From Pseudomonas sp. MUP55 (GTDB taxonomy: Bacteria; Pseudomonadota; Gammaproteobacteria; Pseudomonadales; Pseudomonadaceae), in assembly GCF_034043515.1 (NCBI RefSeq), contig NZ_CP138214.1, positions 1,798,001 through 1,862,000 on the forward strand: a DNA stretch of 64,000 nucleotides. The letters run 5' to 3'. Position numbers and translations under genes: made by a program. Under the pieces are notes generated by a model. It saw nothing but the letters and a program-made list of their open reading frames with translations. It did no database searches and was not told where the DNA came from. Positions within the stretch are counted from its first letter, which is position 1. Each line of letters starts with the position of its first letter. Shown piece after piece: positions 27,469-37,542 of this stretch.

Positions 27469-30400
27469 CAGTTTTTCCTAAAGTTGTAATGATCCCTGCC
27501 GCCTTCTACGGTTCCGTTTCGAGGCTTTGCAATTGGTCGCAAATTGAAGTGCGCTTTTTGGTCTCCTATTCCGTCCGCCCTACCAAATTTATGCCCGGCA
27601 GAATGGTCTTGAATAAGAACCTTAGAACCGTCTGCTCTCGTGAATTGATACACCCTTGAGTATATGGGTCTACCACCCTCATCCAATATGTTCTCATCAT
27701 TCAAATCAGTCATTTTTTCTATTTTGTACTGTTTCGTCCTTCCGGACTTCGGATTTTTAATCAAATCAGGATTTTGGGTTATCGGTATATTGGCGTCCCT
27801 TTTTGCTTGCCTAAACGCACCTTTGCGAGAGTGGTCAGGTATATCCGGTTCAGCAGGTAAAGAGCAGGTCGGTTTTTTCTCGCCTGGGCCGGGACAATTC
27901 GCGTTCAGTCCCAGGGGATCAATCCACCCCGTAGGATTGGGCACGTACTGGTATGCGTTGATCCCACCCGCCAGCTTCACCGGATCAGGTGTCAGGTATC
28001 GACCAACATCCGGATTGTAGTAGCGATGGCGGTTGTAATGCAGACCGCTTTCCTGGTCGAAGTATTGGCCCTGGAAACGTAGCGGGTTGTCGATTTTGCC
28101 TACATCGAGCCGGCTGATTTCGCCGTAGGCACGGTAGTGGGCGGACCAGACGATGTCGCCTTCAGGCGTGGTGAGTTCCTGCGGGGTGCCGAGGTGGTCG
28201 AGTTGGTAGTGATAGGGCTTGGTTTCTTGTGGGCCAAAGCCCTCCAGCAGTGCCAGCGGGCGGAAGCTGTCCGGTTCGTAGAGGTAGCTTCGGTGACGTT
28301 CCGCATGGTGTTCTGCGATCAGCTTGTCACCTTGCCAGAAGAACTCCGTCGTGATGCCGTCGACGGTTTTGCTGATGCGCCGGCCGAATGGGTCATAGCG
28401 ATAATTGGCGGTTTGGCCGTTGGGCCTGGTGATTCCAATCAGCCTGTGCTGGCAGTCATAGCGATACTCAGTAACGAGTGAGCGGCCTTTGCCTCGCCGC
28501 TCACGGATGAGGTTGCCGAAAGCGTCATAGTCGTAATGATGATCCCCCTGAATCATCAGGCGATTACCCGCAACGATGTCCGGCCCCGGCCGGTTTTGCA
28601 TGAGCAGATTGCCCGCCGGGTTGTGGCCGAAGCGCTCCTGTACGTCTTGCGAGTGATTGGCGCGGGTCAGGCGCTGGAGCGGGTCGTAGTGGTAAAGGTG
28701 TTCGCCTTTGCGGGTGTCGTGCAGGCGGGTGAGGTTGCCGGCTTTGTCGTAGTCGTAGTGGCGTTGGTAAAGGTGGTTTTGTTGCTGGGTGACGGCGTGG
28801 GCGTGCAGGCGGTTTTGGTCGTCGTAGTGGTAGTGGCTGAGCAGTTGGCCTTGTTGACGTTGTTGTTCGCGGCCGGCTTTGAACAGGTGGGAAGTCAGTA
28901 ACGAACCGTTCAGCTCGACGGTGGCGAGGTGGCCGCCTTTGTCGTGGTTGAAGGTGAGGCGGTTGTTGTCGGGCAGGCGTAAATGTTGAAGCTGGCCGCA
29001 GGCGTCGTAGCCGTAGCGCAAGGTGCCCCAACCCTGGTGTTCGGCGGTGAGGCGGTTTTGTTTGTCGTATTCGTAGGCCAGGAACCAGTGGCCGTCGTCG
29101 ACGCTGAGGAGGTTGCCTTGGCGGTCGTAGGCATAGTCGACGGTGCTGCCATCGGGCAGGGTTTTTCGTACGAGGCGACCGGCGTGGTCGCGCTGGTATT
29201 GGGTGACTAGCTGACGGCCGTCGTCGCCGTGTTCGGTCTTTTCCTGCAGGTTGCCGTTGAGGTCGTAGGCGTAGGCGGTGCGTTGGCCGTCAAAACCGGT
29301 TTCCTGTTGGATCAGGCCGTTGGGGTGGTAGTCGAGCTGGTAGGTTTCGCCGACTTCGTTTTCGATGGTGGTCAGCAGTAAGCGGGCGTTGTCGTAGCGG
29401 TACTTGACCTGTGTGCCGTCGGCGTTGATGCGACGGCTGATCAGGTGCAGGCCGTCGGCGTATTCGTAGCGGGTGACGTGGCCCAGTTCATCGCGTTCGG
29501 CGATGATTTTTCCGTAGGGGTTGTAGCTGAATTCCCGTGCGGCACCGTCCGGCAGCACCAGGCGCGTTAACCGACCTAAGCCGTCCCATTGATACTGGGT
29601 CAGCGCGCCATGCTCATCCTCTCGGGCAATCTGCCGGCCCAAGTCGTCATAGCGATAACGCTTGATCCCACCATTGGGCAGCTGTTCTTCAACGAGTTGC
29701 CCGCGCTCATTCCACACCAGCCGATGGCAGCTGTTATCGGGGTACCAAACGCCGGTGAGTTGCCCTTGCTTGTCGTAGCTGTAGTCGGTCGCATGGCCAT
29801 CCGGATCGATCTGGCGAATGACATCGCCCTGGTCATTACGCTCGTATGTCCAGACCGCCTCACCCCGGCGCATAACCCGTACGAAGCCGTTGTCATGCTC
29901 GTAGGACGTCGGCTCGTCATCCCCCGGAAACAGCGCCACCAGGCGCCCGGCGTCGTCGTACTGATAGGCCGTCACCGCGCCCAGCGGGTCTTGCTCGACG
30001 GTCAGGCGGCCTTTGTCATCGTAGGATTTGAAGTGCCGGGCGCCGTCCGGGTCGATGCGCTGTACCAGTCGCGCTCGGTCGTCATGGACATAAACCTCTT
30101 GGCTGCCATCGGCGTTGTACACGGTGACGCGGCCGTCGTCGCCCCAGGCATAGCGCGTGTCCATCTGCGAAAAGCTGGCCCAGTGCCGGACGCAGCGTGC
30201 GGCCTTGCCAGTGCGCTCCCATTCCCAGAAAAAGCTCGCACCACCGGCCAGTTGCCGCTCGAGAATGACGTGTTGCTCGTCGTACCGATAAACCTCGCGT
30301 TCACCGACAGCGTTGGTCGCACATTCCAGTCGTCCACTGTCGTCATAGGCGTAGGAAACGACGTTCTGCTCGGTCACCCAAACGAAGGGTTCATGGCCCT

Positions 30401-32180
30401 TGGCGCGATGAACCTGGTAGTCCACCGCCACAATGCGGTCGAATTCATAACGTAGTAAAAGCGAACGGCCGGCACCGTTATCCAGCCGCTCAATCCGCCC
30501 CAACCGATCCCGGAAAATGCGCAACCGGTTGTCATACGCATCGCTGATCGCCGTCAGCACACCGTCGCAAAAGTGGTAGAACCGCGACCCCTGAGCCAGC
30601 ACCAGTTCATCCGGCAACGACCCCAGGTAAATCGCCGCTTCCGCCAGGCTGTTGGTGATCGCCGGCCGAGCCACCGTCGGCAAGGGCAGGGTGGTCGAGC
30701 GGTTTTCATGGTCGGTCCACACCACCGAATCGCCCGACACCACCAGCCGCTGGGCCAGCGCATGACTCCAGCCAAACCCCAACCCGCAATCCACTTCCAC
30801 CGCACTGGTGCGATACAGCCGCGTCCACTCGAACGGCAAAACTCCATCCAGCGCGCCATCGGTGAGGGTCAGCAGTTCCTCGCCGGTGACCATCGACACC
30901 GGGCAACCGTGGGTGACGGTTTTGTCCGCAGAAGCCGCCGCATCCCCCTTCGGGTTCGATGCCACGGCAGGCACATCATCCACCGCCTCCTGGCGAACCA
31001 ACGCCGTGCGCTGGGTCTTGCGGCGCACCGCCGGCACCGGGTTGGCAACCAACTCCTCACCCGCCTTCAACGACGCCACCGGCACAGCCTTGACCGGCAC
31101 CGCCGCACTGCTGAGCAACACCGGCTTGGCGGCCTCCACATGCGTTTCCAGCCGCGGCCCTGCAACCTGCCTGGCGAGCGACTCCAACAACGCCCGCGCC
31201 CGCCCGGATTTGACATGACTGAGTACCTGGGCCCCCAGCCGAAGCTGGACCCCAATCCCCCGCGTCGCCCAGATCAGCAACAGGTTGATCAGGATTTCAC
31301 CGGTTATCTCACCCACCAGCTCGTACATTTCGGGCGGCGGCAGCAGGCGTAGCCAGGCCACCACCGCCGAGAGATAAATGAACAGCAGCGGCTCATCACT
31401 GAGCACCAGCAACCCCTGGGCAAGCGTGTCTTTGCCCAGCTTGAGTAACTGATCGAGTTCGGCTTGGGAGAGGTACTTCAGCAGCTTTTCGCTGTTGGAC
31501 TTGAGGTTCGCCAGCAGGTCGACCAGCTCGGTAAGGTTGTCCCACAGGTTGTAGACGGCCTTGCCAATCCCGGTCGCAAAAGCCAAGCCTTGCTTCGCGC
31601 TGCGTTTGTAGGCCGCAGCTTTTGCAAAGTCGGCCCACTGAGGTTCGAAGTGCCCACGCCATTGCTGGCGCAGGTCTGCTTCCAGCCCGGCGATCACCGA
31701 CTGGTAGGACACGTAAAGCGCCTTGACGTGATCTTTGGAAACGTTGGGGTAAAACGTGATCTGGTACTGCTGGTCGCGGGTGCACTCGGGCACTGTAAGA
31801 ATGCCGCTGGGGCCGATGGTTCGCTGCAGCGGCGCGTCCATGGGCGCGCCGTCCTGGGCGATGGGCTGCAGCGTGACCGGCGTGTTGCCGATCGGCACGA
31901 ACCGGGTGCTCTCGAACAGATGCACCAGGGTCAGCCCACCCTGGGCCTTGCACTGGGCGACGGTGCGACTGGGCGTGTCGGAAGAGATCGGCGCAACCAG
32001 TGCGACGTCGTCACCGACCTTGAACACCTGCTCCACTTGCAGCGCCGAGCCACTTAGAAAGCTGTCGGCCCACTTATCGAAAGTGTTCAGGCAATGGCGG
32101 AAATCGCGAAGAACCCGTTCAGCGTCCGGCGCTTCGGGATCCATCGGCGCCAGTACAAAGCTGGCAATCACCGGAATCAA
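27468..32180 (-). CDS. Rhs/YD-repeat polymorphic toxin with C-terminal nuclease-like domain
   Basis: Large Rhs protein of 1570 residues. The N-terminal about 420 residues have no recognisable PAAR motif and include hydrophobic segments around residues 250-310. From about residue 422 comes a DUF6531-like start (THGCPVSMVTGEELL), then a long array of YD repeats forming the Rhs shell. The core ends with the Rhs signature YLTPDPVKLAGGINAYQYVPN and DPLGLN (about residue 1424), where self-cleavage is expected. The remaining about 147 residues are a separate AT-richer toxin tip with DHSAGHKFGRADG, QKAHFNLRP and DHYNF, resembling the His-rich HNH/Endo VII-type nuclease toxins. No VgrG or Hcp gene lies nearby. 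A candidate immunity gene follows directly. Confidence 0.9.
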   Translation of the reverse strand: MIPVIASFVLAPMDPEAPDAERVLRDFRHCLNTFDKWADSFLSGSALQVEQVFKVGDDVALVAPISSDTPSRTVAQCKAQGGLTLVHLFESTRFVPIGNTPVTLQPIAQDGAPMDAPLQRTIGPSGILTVPECTRDQQYQITFYPNVSKDHVKALYVSYQSVIAGLEADLRQQWRGHFEPQWADFAKAAAYKRSAKQGLAFATGIGKAVYNLWDNLTELVDLLANLKSNSEKLLKYLSQAELDQLLKLGKDTLAQGLLVLSDEPLLFIYLSAVVAWLRLLPPPEMYELVGEITGEILINLLLIWATRGIGVQLRLGAQVLSHVKSGRARALLESLARQVAGPRLETHVEAAKPVLLSSAAVPVKAVPVASLKAGEELVANPVPAVRRKTQRTALVRQEAVDDVPAVASNPKGDAAASADKTVTHGCPVSMVTGEELLTLTDGALDGVLPFEWTRLYRTSAVEVDCGLGFGWSHALAQRLVVSGDSVVWTDHENRSTTLPLPTVARPAITNSLAEAAIYLGSLPDELVLAQGSRFYHFCDGVLTAISDAYDNRLRIFRDRLGRIERLDNGAGRSLLLRYEFDRIVAVDYQVHRAKGHEPFVWVTEQNVVSYAYDDSGRLECATNAVGEREVYRYDEQHVILERQLAGGASFFWEWERTGKAARCVRHWASFSQMDTRYAWGDDGRVTVYNADGSQEVYVHDDRARLVQRIDPDGARHFKSYDDKGRLTVEQDPLGAVTAYQYDDAGRLVALFPGDDEPTSYEHDNGFVRVMRRGEAVWTYERNDQGDVIRQIDPDGHATDYSYDKQGQLTGVWYPDNSCHRLVWNERGQLVEEQLPNGGIKRYRYDDLGRQIAREDEHGALTQYQWDGLGRLTRLVLPDGAAREFSYNPYGKIIAERDELGHVTRYEYADGLHLISRRINADGTQVKYRYDNARLLLTTIENEVGETYQLDYHPNGLIQQETGFDGQRTAYAYDLNGNLQEKTEHGDDGRQLVTQYQRDHAGRLVRKTLPDGSTVDYAYDRQGNLLSVDDGHWFLAYEYDKQNRLTAEHQGWGTLRYGYDACGQLQHLRLPDNNRLTFNHDKGGHLATVELNGSLLTSHLFKAGREQQRQQGQLLSHYHYDDQNRLHAHAVTQQQNHLYQRHYDYDKAGNLTRLHDTRKGEHLYHYDPLQRLTRANHSQDVQERFGHNPAGNLLMQNRPGPDIVAGNRLMIQGDHHYDYDAFGNLIRERRGKGRSLVTEYRYDCQHRLIGITRPNGQTANYRYDPFGRRISKTVDGITTEFFWQGDKLIAEHHAERHRSYLYEPDSFRPLALLEGFGPQETKPYHYQLDHLGTPQELTTPEGDIVWSAHYRAYGEISRLDVGKIDNPLRFQGQYFDQESGLHYNRHRYYNPDVGRYLTPDPVKLAGGINAYQYVPNPTGWIDPLGLNANCPGPGEKKPTCSLPAEPDIPDHSRKGAFRQAKRDANIPITQNPDLIKNPKSGRTKQYKIEKMTDLNDENILDEGGRPIYSRVYQFTRADGSKVLIQDHSAGHKFGRADGIGDQKAHFNLRPIAKPRNGTVEGGRDHYNFRKN

Positions 32181-32378
32181 AAGACGCCCCGGACAACCTG
32201 GGCGCTAACGAAAAGAACCATCTGCAATCCCTCGCACTGTTTGATCAGGCGAGGGACTTTGCAGCGGTTCGTAGGTAAAAGAAGTCGGCGTTAATCGCGA
32301 GGATGAGGAGGAAGTTTCGTCTTGATCTCAGGCAAACTGCGCCTTGGTCGTAGGACTTGGATTAGGGGCTGAACGGTC

Positions 32379-33860
32379 CTACAGCTTCAACTGCCCAATC
32401 GCTTTGCTCAGCTCTGCGGCCAAGGTCGCCAGCTCATTGCTGGTGGTGGCTGAGTCCACTGTCTGCTGCACGGTGTTTTCGGTTACATCACGAATACTCA
32501 CCACTGCACGGTTCATCTCTTCGGCGACATGGCTCTGCTGTTCGGCGGCCACTGCGATCTGGGTGTTGCTCTCGCGCATCTGCGCCACGGCACCGGTGAT
32601 TTCGCCGAGCGCGGCACCGGCTTCCTGGGCCTGTTGAACGCAGTCATCGGCCTTGAACGAGCTTTCCTGCATGAAGTCCACCGCATCGCGGGTACCGGCT
32701 TGCAACGCCGAGACCATGCGTGTGATTTCGTCGGTGGAGCTTTGTACGCGCTTAGCCAGGTTGCGCACTTCGTCGGCCACCACCGCAAAGCCACGGCCCA
32801 TTTCTCCGGCGCGGGCGGCTTCGATGGCGGCGTTGAGGGCGAGCAAGTTGGTCTGTTCGGCGATGCTGTGGATCACCCCGACCACGCCGTTGATTTTCTG
32901 GCTGTCTTCGGCGAGTTTCTGGATCATTTCAGCGGTCTGTTGCACACCGGTGGACAGTCCGGCAATGGAACGTTGCACGCGGATAACCACTTCCCGGCCG
33001 CTGCCGGCGAGGGTGTCAGCGGTTTGCGAGAGATCGCGGGTGGCGCCGGCGTGCTGGGCAATATGGTGAACGGTCGCGGTCATTTCGTTGATGGCCGTGG
33101 CGGCCTGGTCGGTCTCGCTTTGCTGGCCGAGCATGCCGTGCTGCACCTCGTTCATGCTGCTGGCCAGCCGCGCGGCGCCTTCGTCCAATTGCCTGGCGGT
33201 ACGGGCCACGGTGTTGACCACCCGCTGGTAGCCGGCTTGCATGGCGTTGAAGGCGCTGGCCATCTGCCCGACCTCATCCTTGCAGGCCAGCGGCACGCGA
33301 GCGGACAAGTCGCCGGTTTTCTCGACATGCAGCATCACGTCCTTGAGGGTGTTGAGCTGGCTGAGCAGAAAGCGGATCAGCAATTGTGAGGCGCCGAGCA
33401 TCGCAAGCATCAGGATCGCCACTGCCACCGCATAGTTGACGAAGCGCTCGCCGAACACTTGGCGCAGGCTTGGCGCGTAGGCGAGTACGGCGACCTGTTG
33501 CCCATCGGCACGGTGGATGACGTCAGCGCCCACCAGCGGATTGATGCCGAACCATGGCAGGTGACTGAGTTCGACCCAGCCGCTGGCGCCTTGCAAGGCT
33601 GAAAGATCCTGGCCTGTCCGTTGTGGGATCTGGTCGCGGCTGAAGGTCAGCCAGTTCTCACCAGTGGGCAGTGCCGTGTCAGCCGGCCAGGCGCTGAGCA
33701 GCTGTCCCTGGGCTTGCGCTGAAAGCTGCGACGCATGGCTGCGCGCCTGTTGTTCGAGCTGGACGGCATACAGCACCAGCAGCAGGGTGGTGATGAACGC
33801 CACCGCGTTGACGGCCCAGAATTTGTACTTCAGCGAGATATTGCTAAGCCAGGCACCCAT
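32379..33860 (-). CDS. Methyl-accepting chemotaxis protein
   Basis: Chemoreceptor of 493 residues from ATG 33860 ([14 protein letters not shown]). TM1 is about residues 12-33, then a short periplasmic ligand domain of about 105 residues with no family I recognise. TM2 is about residues 142-165, then a HAMP region and a long cytoplasmic helical hairpin. The conserved tip [20 protein letters not shown] identifies the signalling domain that contacts CheA and CheW. An alternative start 29 residues upstream is rejected because it adds a non-hydrophobic Cys-rich stretch. It is co-oriented with tatD, 96 bases downstream. Ligand unknown. Confidence 0.92.
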   Translation of the reverse strand: MGAWLSNISLKYKFWAVNAVAFITTLLLVLYAVQLEQQARSHASQLSAQAQGQLLSAWPADTALPTGENWLTFSRDQIPQRTGQDLSALQGASGWVELSHLPWFGINPLVGADVIHRADGQQVAVLAYAPSLRQVFGERFVNYAVAVAILMLAMLGASQLLIRFLLSQLNTLKDVMLHVEKTGDLSARVPLACKDEVGQMASAFNAMQAGYQRVVNTVARTARQLDEGAARLASSMNEVQHGMLGQQSETDQAATAINEMTATVHHIAQHAGATRDLSQTADTLAGSGREVVIRVQRSIAGLSTGVQQTAEMIQKLAEDSQKINGVVGVIHSIAEQTNLLALNAAIEAARAGEMGRGFAVVADEVRNLAKRVQSSTDEITRMVSALQAGTRDAVDFMQESSFKADDCVQQAQEAGAALGEITGAVAQMRESNTQIAVAAEQQSHVAEEMNRAVVSIRDVTENTVQQTVDSATTSNELATLAAELSKAIGQLKL

Positions 33861-33956
33861 GGAAGGTTTTCTCTGATAGCGGAAACAGCATTGGCAAGGT
33901 GCCATTATTGTGCCGCTATTCAGGAAAGCATTTTTGACATGGGTCAATGCGCCGCA

Positions 33957-34763
33957 TCACTCCACGGCCGGCAAGCCGAAAAAAGCGCGGGCACAGGCGG
34001 TGCTGTGCATCGCCAGGTCTTCCATCGTTTCATTGCGATGCAGGGCCACCTCACGCAACACTTCGGTGAGGAAGGCAGGTTCATTGCGGCCGTTTTTCGG
34101 CTTGGGGCGCAGCGTGCGAGGCAGCAGGTAGGGCGCGTCACTTTCCAGCATCAAACGGCCTCGGGGAATTTCCCTGACCAACGGGTGCAGATGCGTCCCA
34201 CGGCGCTCGTCGCAGATCCAGCCCGTGATGCCAATGTGCAGGTCTAGGTCGAGGTAGCTGAAGAGCCCCGCTTGTTCGCCCGTGAAGCAGTGCACCACGG
34301 CGGCGGGCAGATGGTCACGGTAGTCCTTGAGGATCTCCAGCAGGCGTTGGTTGGCGTCGCGTTCGTGAAGAAACACGGGAAGTTTCAGTTCGACAGCCAG
34401 GGCCAGGTGTTCCTCGAGGACTTTTTCCTGCTGTGGGCGTGGCGAAAAATCACGGTTGAAATCCAGCCCGCACTCGCCGACGGCGCGCACGCGCGGTTCA
34501 CTGAGCAAGCCGCGCAGACGTTGGGCGCTGGCGCTGTTCCAGTCGCTGGCGGAGTGGGGGTGGATGCCGGCGGTGCTGAACAGACGTTGCGCGCTTTCAT
34601 CAAGTTTCACGCACAGCTCCAGAGCCTGCTCGCTGCCTTCGACACTGGTACCGGTGAGCACCAGTTGTTGAACCCCGGCGGCGTAGGCGCGCTCGAGGAC
34701 GGTCGAATGCCTCTCGTCGAAACTGGGGTTGGTCAGGTTGACGCCGATATCAATGAGTTGCAT
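33957..34763 (-). CDS. tatD: TatD-family metal-dependent DNase
   Basis: Metal-dependent hydrolase of 268 residues with a TIM-barrel amidohydrolase-like fold. Visible metal-binding landmarks: [11 protein letters not shown] at the N-terminus, [23 protein letters not shown] (Glu metal ligand), [32 protein letters not shown] and [10 protein letters not shown] with [10 protein letters not shown]. This pattern is closer to TatD itself than to YcfH or YjjV. It is a 3'-5' exonuclease linked in other bacteria to DNA repair and fragmentation. The chemoreceptor gene follows in the same orientation. The upstream 236 bases to the divergent transglycosylase gene should hold both promoters. Confidence 0.92.
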   Translation of the reverse strand: MQLIDIGVNLTNPSFDERHSTVLERAYAAGVQQLVLTGTSVEGSEQALELCVKLDESAQRLFSTAGIHPHSASDWNSASAQRLRGLLSEPRVRAVGECGLDFNRDFSPRPQQEKVLEEHLALAVELKLPVFLHERDANQRLLEILKDYRDHLPAAVVHCFTGEQAGLFSYLDLDLHIGITGWICDERRGTHLHPLVREIPRGRLMLESDAPYLLPRTLRPKPKNGRNEPAFLTEVLREVALHRNETMEDLAMHSTACARAFFGLPAVE

Positions 34764-34999
34764 GGTGCTACCTCCGCCTGCGGCCGGAAAGCATATCAGA
34801 GCTGTAGATTTATAAGAAAAACGAAGAACTACAATGCGTTATAGCTGTCTTTGAACGTCGCACGCGACATTGTGCCGGGCCTGCTGCCTTTCACCATGTC
34901 GCCGTTGCGCGCCTTGCCAGCGCATAAAGCGCTCTGTTTCTGACGTCCAACACCTCGTTTTTCACGAAGGTGATGGCCAGTATCCTTTCCGGAGAGCGG

Positions 35000-36421
35000 A
35001 TGATCCGACCCTCGGCGTTGCTTATAGTGTGCGTGACCTTGCTGCTGCCCATGGCGGCGGTCGCACGTCTTGACGGTCCGCTGGAAGTGACGAAGCCCGG
35101 CAAGGTGCGTGACCTGGCAGACATCCGTTCCAGCCGCACCCTGCGTGTACTGGTCAACCAGAGCCGCAACAGCTCCGGTGAAGTGCAGGGCCAGGCCATC
35201 GGCGTTGAATACCATCGCCTGCGGGCATTCGAGCAATACCTCAATGGCCGTGCCCGTGATGGCCAGGAGATCAATCTCAAGATCATTCCCAAGGCCAAGG
35301 AGCAGTTGCTCGGCGCGCTGGCCCGTGGCGAAGGCGACCTGGTTGCCCCTGGCGAATTGCTGGATGTAAAAGCCGCGCACAAGATCAGCACCAGTGACCC
35401 TATCGCCAGCGGCGTGCCGTTATGGCTGGTCGGCGTCAAGGGTGAACGACGGTTTACCAAGCTGGAGCAGTTGTCGGGCCGCACCCTGACGCTGACTACC
35501 GGCAGTGCGGCGGCAGATGCAATCAGCCAGGTCAATCAGAAGCTGGCCCTGCACAAGCAGCCGCCGATCAAGGTGGAATGGGTTGACCCGAGCCTGGCGG
35601 TGGAAGACGTGCTTGAAATGGTGCAGGCCGGGATCTACCACCTGACCATCGTTGAAAAACCGATTGCCGAGCGCTGGTCGAAAATCCTGCCCAGGTTGCG
35701 CTTTGACAAACAGGTGGCCATCAGCGAGCCAGGCGACGAGTATTGGTTCGTGCGCCAGGATGCGTCGATGTTGCGGGCGAGCATCGATCGCTTCCTCAAG
35801 ACCTACCGAACCCCTTCCGATCAGGATGTGGCGTTCCAGCGTATCTATCGACGTCTCTATCAAGTGCGCAACCCGCTGGCCCGGGCGGATCGTCAACGCC
35901 TGGAGAAGCTGCGCCCGGTCCTGCAAAAGCATGCGCGCGAGCAGGGCATGGACTGGCTGAACCTGGCTGCACTGGCATTCAAGGAATCTGCGCTGGACCC
36001 TGGCGCGCGCAACAGTGGCGGTCCTACCGGTTTGATGCAGATCACGCCTTCGGCGGCGCAGCGGGTGGGCGTGAATAATATCGAGAGTCTGGACAGTAAT
36101 GTGCAGGCGGGGGCGCGCTATCTGGCGATGATCCGTCGTAAATTCTTCGCCAGTCCCAAGCTCAATGAACGCGAACGCATGGCCTTTGTACTGGCGGCGT
36201 ACAACATGGGACCAGAGCGGGTGCAGGGCATGCGCACCGAAGCCAGGCGTCGCGGGCTCAATCCCAATCAGTGGTTCTTTCAGGTTGAGCGCATTGCCAT
36301 GGAGCAGGTAGGAATGGGTGGCGTCAGCTATGTTAATAGTGTCAACAAGTACTACCTGGCGTTCGATCGGGAACGTGAGTCCCTGGAGCCGTCAATGGGG
36401 AAAATCGTGTCACGTAAGTAA
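35000..36421 (+). CDS. MltF-like lytic transglycosylase with solute-binding domain
   Basis: Envelope protein of 473 residues from ATG 35000, which follows GGAGAGCG; upstream in-frame GTG/ATG codons at 34970 and 34973 lack this spacing. The signal peptide MIRPSALLIVCVTLLLPMAA is probably cleaved near AVA-R. An N-terminal type-3 solute-binding-like domain (about residues 35-285) is followed by a lysozyme-like transglycosylase domain. In that domain the catalytic Glu is in ALAFKESALDPGA, with the NSGGPTGLMQITPSA and VLAAYNMGPERVQ motifs. This is the MltF layout, which cleaves peptidoglycan and may sense muropeptides. There is no lipobox, so it is probably periplasmic. Confidence 0.88.
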   Translation: MIRPSALLIVCVTLLLPMAAVARLDGPLEVTKPGKVRDLADIRSSRTLRVLVNQSRNSSGEVQGQAIGVEYHRLRAFEQYLNGRARDGQEINLKIIPKAKEQLLGALARGEGDLVAPGELLDVKAAHKISTSDPIASGVPLWLVGVKGERRFTKLEQLSGRTLTLTTGSAAADAISQVNQKLALHKQPPIKVEWVDPSLAVEDVLEMVQAGIYHLTIVEKPIAERWSKILPRLRFDKQVAISEPGDEYWFVRQDASMLRASIDRFLKTYRTPSDQDVAFQRIYRRLYQVRNPLARADRQRLEKLRPVLQKHAREQGMDWLNLAALAFKESALDPGARNSGGPTGLMQITPSAAQRVGVNNIESLDSNVQAGARYLAMIRRKFFASPKLNERERMAFVLAAYNMGPERVQGMRTEARRRGLNPNQWFFQVERIAMEQVGMGGVSYVNSVNKYYLAFDRERESLEPSMGKIVSRK

Positions 36422-36525
36422 TCGATTTTATCGATGTTTATAGTGCAATTTTTCGGCTTTTATCATTGTTTAAACTGATTAATATAGCGGCCAACCAACC
36501 CCCTACCTGAAAAAGGATTTACCCC

Positions 36526-36960
36526 ATGAGCCCACTGATCACCCGTGTCCTGTCCACTCGCGCCGGTTATGGCCTGACTGTTCTGCGTATTTTTGTCGGC
36601 ATTATTTTCGCTGCCCACGGCTCGCAGAAACTCTTCGGCTGGTTTGGCGGCGGTGGTCTGGCGGGCACCGCACAGTGGATGGAAAGCATCGGTCTGGCAC
36701 CGGGCATGTTGATGGCCGTGTTGTCAGGCGGCACCGAGTTCTTTGCCGGGCTGGCGCTGATCATCGGCCTGCTCGCACGCCCTGCTGCATTGGGCCTGAC
36801 CTTCCTGTCGCTGGTGGCGATTTTTTCGGTGCACATTCATAACGGGCTGTTCATGGCCAACAATGGTTATGAGTTCGCACTTGCCCTGCTTGGCGGCTCG
36901 CTGGCGGTGCTGTTCGAAGGCGCCGGCAAACTGTCGGCCGACCGCGCCATCGCCAACTGA
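36526..36960 (+). CDS. DoxX family membrane protein
   Basis: Protein of 144 residues with four transmembrane helices. It shows the DoxX pattern: LRIFVGIIFAAHGSQKLFGWFGG at the first helix (with the conserved HGxQK), then WMESIGLAPGMLMAVLSGGTEFFAGLALIIG, and a final LALLGGSLAVLFEGAGK. DoxX proteins are inner-membrane proteins linked to redox or thiol stress in some bacteria; the exact role here is unknown. A Shine-Dalgarno-like AAAAGGA precedes the ATG, and a terminator follows 20 bases after the stop, so the gene is probably monocistronic. Confidence 0.88.
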   Translation: MSPLITRVLSTRAGYGLTVLRIFVGIIFAAHGSQKLFGWFGGGGLAGTAQWMESIGLAPGMLMAVLSGGTEFFAGLALIIGLLARPAALGLTFLSLVAIFSVHIHNGLFMANNGYEFALALLGGSLAVLFEGAGKLSADRAIAN

Positions 36961-36979
36961 CCGTTTCGCAACTCTTGGG

Positions 36980-37003
36980 AGGCCCGCCGTGTGCGGGCCT
37001 TTT
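36980..37003 (+). terminator. Rho-independent terminator after the DoxX gene
   Basis: Stem AGGCCCGC / GCGGGCCT with a CGTGT loop followed by a short T run, 20 bases after the stop codon. Confidence 0.8.
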
Positions 37004-37216
37004 CGTTGCTCGGGATTCTTGACACTGCCCCGCCAGCTTCTCTAGGATGCTGCTCATGCGCCGATTTAAACAGCTAATTGCGGGGCGCCACTGGACTCGA
37101 TGCAGTCCGACAGAACCATGCCCTCATCAGTAGGCACGGTTCGAAATACCGCTAAAGCGCTGGTTCGGTGTTGCCTCTCACCTGCCCGCAGACTTTTGAG
37201 GTAGAGACACGACACG

Positions 37217-37525
37217 ATGAATGCACCACGCCCCCTGATACGCCTGGCCCCGATCACTGCGGACCTGACTCAACGCAACCCGAAAATCCTCTTGGGCGGC
37301 AAGCACCAGCCGACGCTGCTGCGTTACCTGGATGGCTGGCCCCGTCGCACCGGACGGCCTTCGGCGTTCTTGATCCAGTTCGTGGAAGACGGTGACTCCC
37401 TGGCGCGTTTCGCCAATAACAGCTTTGACCTCGCCGTGATCCAGGCACCCAATGCAGACAATGCCGAAGAGGTGATCCGCCAACTGACGCGTATCGCCCG
37501 GCAAGGCCTGATTGCCCGTCGTTGA
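37217..37525 (+). CDS. Conserved-looking hypothetical protein
   Basis: Soluble-looking protein of 102 residues. The C-terminal half (FDLAVIQAPNADNAEEVIRQL) resembles the end of a Rossmann-type methyltransferase fold, with FDLAVI as a beta-strand followed by an acidic turn and helix. No S-adenosylmethionine-binding motif is present, and the protein is too short for a complete enzyme. A GAGGTA sequence (37197-37202) is a rather distant Shine-Dalgarno. It is convergent with the Gld-type operon, 17 bases from its end. The 256 bases upstream contain nothing I can assign apart from the terminator. Function unknown. Confidence 0.65.
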   Translation: MNAPRPLIRLAPITADLTQRNPKILLGGKHQPTLLRYLDGWPRRTGRPSAFLIQFVEDGDSLARFANNSFDLAVIQAPNADNAEEVIRQLTRIARQGLIARR

Positions 37526-37542
37526 TTCCCCGCGCGACGTGT

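Noticed and set aside
27064-32180. Rhs region considered as part of a prophage or insertion sequence
   Set aside because: No integrase, transposase, terminal repeats or phage genes nearby; only the tip and immunity gene show foreign composition.
32223-32263. Imperfect hairpin upstream of the Rhs gene considered as a terminator
   Set aside because: The stem has mismatches and no T tract on either strand.
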